From contig NC_092704.1 of the NCBI RefSeq assembly GCF_964275005.1, forward strand, positions 13,142,871 to 13,206,870: 64,000 nucleotides of DNA. The letters run 5' to 3'. This document shows, piece by piece, positions 56,004-64,000 of this stretch (position 1 is its first letter; each line of letters begins with the position of its first letter). Source of the DNA: Diadema setosum. Its lineage: Eukaryota > Echinodermata > Echinoidea > Diadematoida > Diadematidae. Both the position numbers and the translations under genes were made by a program. Under the pieces are notes generated by a model. The model ran no database searches, had not been told where the DNA came from, and saw nothing but the letters and a program-made list of their open reading frames with translations.

Positions 56004-59000
56004 AAGAGTCTCATATAGAGACCAGAGTGTTCCTAACATTTTTATTTTATTTCAATATTCATTAATCCTGTAGTTAATTGTTCAAACGAAATGTTGAAAG
56101 TGAGTGGGCTCCTCCAATCATTTAATGAAATCCCAATGTGATTATAGCTTCTCTGTGAAGAATCGTATCACTCCAAGGTCCACGTTCCATCCCAATAACG
56201 TTGAACATGATATTGATGACTACCCTCCATATAAATATAGCTTATTCATTTCAGTTTGAAATGATACTGTATTAACGACGCTACAATTAAGGAATTGGTT
56301 CAGCTTCCCAATCACACACGCTGAAAAATAAATAAATTGATGAATCAAAAATACGGCGAATACACACAAACACAAACACACACACACATACACATACTGT
56401 ACAAGTAAAGAAACTACGTGGTGCCACGAAGGACGTTTTTCATACAAAAACTTGTTTTAATTTGTCATATTCTGCAATATATTTATGCGACAAAATCCAA
56501 TACATGTGCACGTTTTACGAATGTCACTATTACGTTGTATTTATTCAATATCGTCATGACAATAATTGATTACACTGTCATTCTTTAAAAGATTCAAATC
56601 AAGAATTAAAAAAAAAAAATGAGTTTAAACGACTGATGAAAGAAATTGCGTACGCATGTACTAAAGATAAAAAATGAGAAGTTACTGACATACACACACA
56701 TACAGACACAAACTTTGACGGATATTTTCCTGTTCCTGTTCCTTAAAATCCCCCTTTTACTCGATCGCATTTACTCGCAAGTTGAATTACCCATAAAGGA
56801 TCAATTTAACTTTGACACGAATTCTGTAAAGATTATGTAATAGAAATTTCATGAAACGACTTTCAGCGCAACGATCATGGTCATACGTCGCTTAATCACC
56901 TATTCCGACAGGCCGCTTCATATACTAGTAATATAAACAAAGAGATCATGTTCCTTCTTTATTCACTCTCTGCTGGCTAGTTTGTTTTTCCAAGTTAACT
57001 TCACAATGCGACTCATAATTGCTTCAAGGGGAAGAGGAGGATATTTCCCAAACGCTTCGGAAAAAAGCGGATAATAGCTTCTTATCAAGTCATCCTATAA
57101 TGCCGTATTATCTGCAAGAAAAGTAAAACTTTGTACTTTACAAACACGGTAGCGTGGCGACTCACTGGTGGACCATTCGAAAACCACGAATAGCACTGCA
57201 CAGTGAATAATATCATGTGTATCGAAGCATGCATATACGCTCATGATAATGGTCGACTCGAGTCGAAATTCTTCGGCTGTGTGTGTACTTACATAGAGAT
57301 CAGTGATAAACCTGTACACACTCCGTCAAACGAGGATTCTCGAACATACCCGAGCCGGACCACAGTTTTCCACTCCATGGTATGTCAACACCATCAGGTC
57401 TTGAAGCCATAAGAGTCACTTAAATATATGTATACACACAAAAGGCTTAATGTCCCTTATAGAGATAGAAATGACAATGTAAAATATAAGCAATATTTCT
57501 CTATTGGTTACAATGACTCCGTCTATACGCATCACATATCAAATTGTTCTTACGTCCGGAAATGCATTTCAAACAATCGTTTTGTGATTCGAAGGATATC
57601 AATTTACAATATCCATGTATAAAAGTACTTTTTTACACACAAAACTGAACAACTACACGCCATGGAAAAAAAAGCAAACGTTCTACTCAATTTCAGTACC
57701 ACAAAAGACTGAAAAAAAAACTATATGAAAATACACAAGCCAAACTATAGATTAATGTCTAGAGAATATTCCATTAGAAAAGACAAAAGTATGTTTTGAA
57801 AAACAGAAATTTATACACATGATAGAGAGCACATATACATTTTATATCGATGACAAAATCATAACTGAGTAATACACGTATCTCTGCATCAATTTTAATC
57901 AACGCCATTATACACGAATACACACACTAAAACATTCTAATAATCACCCCTCTATTTCACATAAACCTTGTCGGCCTTGTTTCTGTAATAAATAAGATAT
58001 TTCGTCTAGCAATCAATTCATAATCATGACACGCGAAGTTACAACCAAAGCTAAAATTCAATAACGCCACGTCGCAACAAAAAAGTAATAAATAGATAAA
58101 TTTGAAAAAAAAAGAAGAAGAAAGAATGCATATTCACAATACATTGTACTTGACTATATGTACAAGGCAATGCCATAGAAATACATCGTGGCAACATGAT
58201 TTCATCATATCTTCTTTTTCTTTTCTAAATATCTTTCCCCCTCCCTTAAAGTTTACGCTTGCCTGGCTATGCCTTTCAAATTTCGGAGAGGGTCGTAACA
58301 CTGGCTTCTTTTTTTTTTTTTTTTTTTTTTTTTTGTGGGACTGAGTCATTGCACAAGCGTTGCTTTCTGTGGTGTTCATGGTGCAAGGTGGCGCAATAAA
58401 TGTAATTATTGACTCTGAATATCCATGTAAGAGACAGAAATATATGGGCCTAAACTAGCGCACCAAAGGATATGAGCATGCGTTTTCGTTGTTGTTTTGG
58501 TTTGGCTCGTTTGGCAGTTCTAAGTCCTTACTGCGCAGGGGATTTAGGCAGTACAGGTACATAATACTGCGCCTGTGTGACCCCGTGCCACTGACACAGT
58601 ATTAGAGCTGGTCAAGAGAGCGTCAGATTGTTACTCATCATGAGCAGCACAAAACCCAGGATGGCAAATTGGCAACAATGTGGCACAGAAACATTTCTTC
58701 ATCCCTATATTCATGTCACCTCCCGAGAATATATTTCTTACTTTTTGTTTTGTTGCTTTTCAGTGTTTTATAGTGCGATGTTCATTCCTTTCTCCTGAAT
58801 TGTCTAAGACTTGGGTCATACTAATAATGGCGGCGTTGTGCTATCGAGGTGTTACCTTCATTGGTGCCTTTGAAATCCTTTTGATGTTCATGGATAGCTG
58901 TATGTGGAGATCCTTCACGATTTACACACCATCATATTTACTATCATTTATACGCCCAAATTTGATAAAAATGTATTGTTGGCATTTATATATACTTGTG

Positions 59001-62000
59001 TGCCCACTGCAAACACCTGATAGATTTAAAACAATAAGAGGAAAAACAAAAATATAAGGGTCGGCGAGCAAGCATCACATACAAATGAAACATCACTTCG
59101 TCATACTCATAACTACACGTACACCGATATACCTTAACAAACAATGCACGGTGAAGGATCAATTTGCATACTACTTAAGAGTCACTATGTTGTTGTTGTT
59201 GTTGTGCTTGTTCTTGTTTTAGAAACAAATCTGTTTCAAATATCAAACATCATAACACTGTTATTTCTTCAGGACCTGCAAGTTGTATCTAAGTCCCACA
59301 TGAGACTACTGACAATGAAAGAGGTTAATAATCATTTCCCTCCCCCTCCTCTTTCATCTTTTAGTGACATTCACAAAACACACAATAAGATACATACCAT
59401 AATTGCTTACAAACACAATGTCATCATGTGCAGCCACTTCATTAAGATCTTATGAACTGTGGCAAATGTGCGACACGGATCCGTACAATACATATACAGC
59501 AAGACATAGTCAATCTGTCTGACCTTGATCTGGCAGAACATTTGAAATAACATCCCGAAATAATGCATCGTGACAACAAAGTTGACTTGGTGACATAAAC
59601 ATTTCAACTTTCATTCAGAGGGTGGGGAGAGTGGTACGTTTAACCCACTGCTAGCCACCTTGCACCTGCAACCTGATATCCTAGCAACGGAGTTTGTTTG
59701 CAGTAGTATACACATTTTTCCCCTTCCCCAATAATTATGCACCCGTCACAAAGTGAACTGGTTTCAGCTAGAGCCAAAGCTACAATTTACTTTGTACTTG
59801 CGTGTGTGTGTAGCACTGATAAGGTACCTGTGTTTAAAAAGACAGTATCAAAAACCCAATGCATCTTTGTTTATCATGCAAAGAGATATGTAGTATCACT
59901 TAGAAGCACGACGACCATCACTAACTGACCCATCTTTTAAACCGATCGACTGACTACTACTATTCGTTCCCCGGTTGTAATGGTTGTTTGAATTTCTTGG
60001 ACAAGCCAAAAATGTATGACATCTTTGTTTTCTTCATACGAGAGAAAATAATGTGCTTTGATGAAAACACAAGAGTACTGAAGATTATAAGTCAGCTTCT
60101 TCTTTTGAGGGGGGGGGGGAGGGGTGGTTAGGATAATGCTTGCGCACATTCACCATCAAATACAATGACTGTCTTTTTATCAAAACTTTAGCACATCTTT
60201 GCATACTTTCCATTTCCGTATCAGGAATGGCTGCCCATGAAAACTGGTTCTCAGCTTTGATGGCTAAAGACACTTGTCATGAACATCACACTTTACATCT
60301 GGAGACTTCTGCAAAACTGCATGCACCATAAAACCTCGTCGGGCAAAATATAGAGTCGGCAAAGCCATTACTGTTTATTATTACCACAAACTTTATAAAT
60401 TTGCCACAAACAAAATGGGCTATTGGTGAACTATCCCACACTCACTCGCTTCTGCGGTGTAAGCCTGCACAGTCAGTTAAAAGTGTCATATAGATTAAAA
60501 AGAATAATAGATACAAAATTGCAAAAGTCACAAGCAAATTATCAGCAAAATTTCATTTGAAAAGCCATCCATGCCAGACACAGTTGGGCGGACAAAGTCA
60601 CTCGTAGCAACATGAGTTGATTTGAATAGGCTGCTTTGATTGGGCTCTAGTCTCTGCACCTAATTCTGTACATGTTAATAATAGAATTAAAGTATTGCAC
60701 CTCTAACTTTTTTTAAAGGAGTTACATTTATGGTTATGAAGACAGGAAGCTGGTAACAATTAACATCAGAAAGCAGTGCATTTGTTCCACATTTGTATAT
60801 TTATGTTCCCTTCATTTTTACTCTCCTGAAGCAGAAAAAAAGAAACATTAGGAAAGTTACCAAAAAAAAAAGAAGACAACTCACATTTCCCTAGTGTTAT
60901 AAAAAAATCTTGTAGAGTGCATATGACAGTACAGTGAAAATCCATCTGTCTGGGGAAGGCTATGTTTACATTTGCTAAAAGATTTGGTAATTCTAGAGAC
61001 CTGACATTGAAACTGATAGAAACATGATACCAAAAATTCTCACTATTCATCAAGGCACTGATAAATTAATTTTTTTTTCTGAAATGAGCAAATCACAAAC
61101 ATTCCACATGGTACATATTTTTTTTTAAATATTTTAATTTCAAACCTGACAATCTGCATTTAAAAAAAAAAAGAGAACATCACAGGACTTACAAAGTTTG
61201 GTTATAACAGGCTGAGGCTGTCACATTACTTACTGCTACTCTACATTACGTCTTAACACATATAAATCTATCTCCTTTTGTAGCTACAGTCTAATGCACA
61301 CTGCATCAATTTACTCAGTCTACAAGTGCAATATTTGGTTTTCATCTTTACAGAGCTTGATGGCAGATCACACAAACTCTATGTAACTTTTTGTAAATGT
61401 GGCCCTTCACTATTATTCCACTATGACAGCAACATTTAGGTTGTGTGCCCCGTAAATCTAGTGATTATTATGAAACACACAAGCTGCCAATTTCCACGGA
61501 CATGCAGAATGTTTACAACTGCAACTTTACTTGTTTGTCACACTTTACAAACAGCCGCCTAATTCATTCATCATTTCCCATCATTCACTTTGAAATTTAT
61601 ACAACAATACATGCTTTCAAGCAGCCCTGATACTGTGAAACACGATATTTTCACGGCATGAAATTTTTGTCAATTGGAGCTGACAGCCTTTATCGCAGCA
61701 TGAAATTTTCACAAGTTGCCTCCAACATTTAGTGCATAATATATAGTGTAAACAAGACTTTTCGTGTACATTTTAATTTTGCAAATCTCCGTTCTGGAGA
61801 AATTCGTGAAAATGAAATGCACACAAACACTGCTCACTTTACAGTAGCTGAAATTGTATTTTTATTCCACATGTTATCAATTCTCTCTTTCTTGGCATTT
61901 TTCCCTCAAAATAATAATAATAAAAAAAAACAACTTCCAAATCACTTCAGTACATTTCAAAGACACAAAGACTCTTCATCATCTGTGCCATTCAATTTCT

Positions 62001-62623
62001 TTGATAAGAGAATGACATGGAATAGAGTCAATGCATCATTCACTTAAGAGAATGGACTCAAAAAATGTCTTTGATCTGCCATTCCTCGTGCACACTTTCA
62101 CCGACACGATCAGGCAGCCGACCATGCATACATAGAGAGCAGTCTCCGTTCAGGCAATATATCCTAAAAGTCAATGTTTCTCAACACTTTCCAAAAACCC
62201 AAACCTCCGACGACGGGCCTTTGCACAATCAAGCCTACAGTCATGACTTCAGTCTGGACACGCCTCCCTTTTGAAAGCTTCCTGTTTAAGTAGATCGAGT
62301 CGTATCAGCTTTCAAAAGACAAGCACACCCAATGAGCTCCAGTTCAAACACAGCTGCCATTTCACTACACACATATACAATATCAATGAAGTCACAAGAA
62401 TACCTCCACCAACAGTCTCACCACTTTTTTTTCATTAATATTTTCTCTCCTTTTTTTTCTTTTATATAACTTTTTAACTTTTTCTTTGAAAGGAAGAAAT
62501 CGTCTCACTTTTTAACGATACATACATAGTACACTGTTTGGGACAATATCAATTAAAGCAACATTACAAAATGTGAAGGGAAGGTGGATAAGGAGGAGAC
62601 GCACACACACTAAGTCCGGTGCG
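56004..62623. other. Intergenic and probable integrin 3' UTR
   Basis: No exon recognised over 6.6 kb. The part nearest 62623 must be 3' UTR of the integrin gene on -, but its end cannot be placed. It contains T-run 58311-58335, G11 at 60109-60119 and scattered A and T runs. Open frames up to 125 codons (58680-59057) show no known domain. Confidence 0.5.
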
Positions 62624-62716
62624 TCATACCGGCTCCCCGCTTTTTTCCTCGGTAGCCACCGGCGTGTACGGCTTGCCTTGATCCTCCCCTGGCTTCTTGC
62701 GCTCAAAGAATCCGCA
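62624..62716 (-). CDS. Integrin alpha subunit, last coding exon (cytoplasmic tail)
   Basis: On -, after the acceptor CCCATCCCAG, the exon reads CGFFERKKPGEDQGKPYTPV, then ATEEKSGEPV and TGA. The GFFxR motif just inside the membrane is the hallmark of integrin alpha chains: GFFKR binds the beta tail and holds the integrin inactive, and it binds regulators such as calreticulin and SHARPIN. Here K is replaced by E (GFFER). The exon is 93 nt and starts in phase 0, as expected for the last intron of integrin alpha genes, which falls between the transmembrane helix and GFFKR. The transmembrane exon and ectodomain must lie beyond the right edge or upstream on -; they were not found in 62717-64000. 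The subtype cannot be assigned from the tail alone. Confidence 0.85.
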   Translation of the reverse strand, partial: CGFFERKKPGEDQGKPYTPVATEEKSGEPV

Positions 62717-64000
62717 CTGGGATGGGAAGACACAAGATCATAGAAAAAATTGCTCATCAATGCTGTCATTCGTGTACTTTTTCCACTTAAAGGTTGCGCA
62801 AATGAAAACAAAACAAAACACTCAAAACAGAAAGCACGAGGGTTTCTGGAAATGACAGATATCATTTGTGATAACCCACCTTAATCTGTCTGTGGCTCTT
62901 TGGCAATAATATGTTGTACTGACTGGAGCATGGTCCAAAAAACATCCTCAAAGCACATTTTTCCTTCCTTCAAACCATTCTGCTCATACAAACTTCATCC
63001 TCTAACTTGCCATGTACATTAATGCTGACCCTTTCTTGGCTGTTTATTAGAATTCTACTTCTGTGCTTCCTCATTATCAAATCATGTGGCCAACTGAAAT
63101 CTCATATGTGGGCACTCAAGTGACTGAAGTACTTTGGACATATCATGTTGAAAAAGTAATTATACTTTGCACATTACAGGGAGACTTTGCATCAGCCATG
63201 TTGATTCACCTTTCACCCTCTGGACCCAAAGGGTTGGATTAAAATGACAGATGGGATTAGGGTGAAGGGATGGGGATTGGGCATGATCGATTTATTCTGT
63301 GTTTCCTTGAAAGAAAAAAAGAAGAAGCTAAAAGCTCTGCAGAGACAAAAATGACTGAACATGTTTCAAATACCAAGGTGCTACTAAAGGCTTTCCCACT
63401 TGCCCCGGACCACTGAGATTCCCTCCTTGGCAGGGAAAATGGAATGGCACCTGTCCGGGTAAATGTGTTTGACACTTGTCTCATCACGTATGTGAAAATG
63501 TTGGGCATGATTTCTTTTTTTTTGGGGGGGGGGGGTGGGGGTGAGGGGGAGGGAAGACGAGTTGGAGGGTGGTGGTGGTGATGGGGGGGGGGGGGGGTCG
63601 ATGGATGCCCTGCAGATGGCTTCCCCGCTGAAAGTTTGGATTTCACAACATAGGCCATGGATAAAGACTAATGGACATCTCAAATGACCTCTGGTGCAGT
63701 TCCATCCACAACAACAACAAAAATATGTTGAATGTAATTCAAAACTTCAGTGACCTCAGGATAACATTACACTTCATACTATTGTTGCTTTCTCACTTGA
63801 TGAAATCATACACATGTTTCACAAAGCCCTTTCAAAATGAAATGATGATGTGACAAACCATGGCATTGACTGATTCTATCTATTCCGGGAGAGGGAGAGA
63901 AAACTGCTAATTCTGCGTACTTACCATCTACCACAGAAAAAGGGGGCGGGGAGCAGATAAGCAAAGGAGAAACAAGTAATTACACAGACTGAAACCTGCA
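62717..64000. other. Last intron of the integrin alpha gene, G-rich tracts
   Basis: No coding exon recognised on -. Two long G runs, 63524-63535 and 63583-63597, lie in a G-rich block 63520-63600. The frames across them are proline-rich artefacts. Confidence 0.55.

Noticed and set aside
58680-59057. 125-codon plus-strand frame with hydrophobic stretches
   Set aside because: No recognisable family, no splice sites linking it to other exons, and AT-rich composition like its surroundings.
63257-63658. 133-codon proline/histidine-rich minus-strand frame
   Set aside because: Produced by the G-rich block 63520-63600; probably inside the integrin intron.

Overview
The window is nuclear DNA from an animal, most likely a marine deuterostome and probably an echinoderm such as a sea urchin. 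It is AT-rich, with small coding exons in large introns and intergenic space. It is packed with short terminal-inverted-repeat (TIR) elements, tRNA-derived SINEs, CR1/L2-like LINE pieces, microsatellites and long dG:dC runs. The phylum is an inference from repeat style and gene types; nothing seen here fixes a species.

Three protein-coding loci are supported. (1) The last two coding exons of a short-chain dehydrogenase/reductase of the retinol dehydrogenase / 17-beta-HSD6 type (SDR9C) lie on + at 8472-8628 and 9260-9489; its upstream exons are not in the window. (2) A complete class A GPCR of 392 residues, intronless in its coding part, lies on + at 35589-36767, with a splice acceptor just before the ATG. 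(3) The last coding exon of an integrin alpha subunit (membrane-proximal GFFER motif and cytoplasmic tail) lies on - at 62624-62716; the rest of that gene lies beyond the right edge. Two near-identical tRNA-Lys(CTT) genes lie on - at 47490-47562 and 49555-49627, inside a duplicated segment.

Layout: 1-7520 is a tandem array of four ~1.8-2.4 kb units, apparently inside or next to an intron of the SDR gene. 7.5-10.2 kb holds the SDR 3' exons, a SINE and a palindrome. 10.2-35 kb is mainly intergenic repeat territory: TTAA-flanked MITEs, a head-to-head SINE dimer, a Helitron-like element, foldback elements and LINE remnants. 35.6-36.8 kb is the GPCR. 40.8-43.4 kb is a TIR element carrying seven copies of a 14-bp motif, with two SINEs and a further MITE nested inside. 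44.4-52 kb is rich in inverted repeats and holds the tRNA-Lys duplication and a ~1.9 kb inverted duplication. 53.9-56.0 kb is a 5'-truncated CR1/L2-like LINE with a decayed reverse transcriptase ORF. 56-64 kb is mostly non-coding, part of it probably integrin 3' UTR.

The most distinctive signals are: the array, whose units conserve hairpins, a 33-nt alternating purine-pyrimidine tract and up to four TGACGTCA palindromes each; the recurrence of tRNA-like Pol III modules framed by inverted repeats in three unrelated element families; and the seven same-orientation GTAACGCGAGTTAC motifs. No CRISPR, operon or viral element was recognised. The protein-coding genes show no sign of working in a shared pathway.
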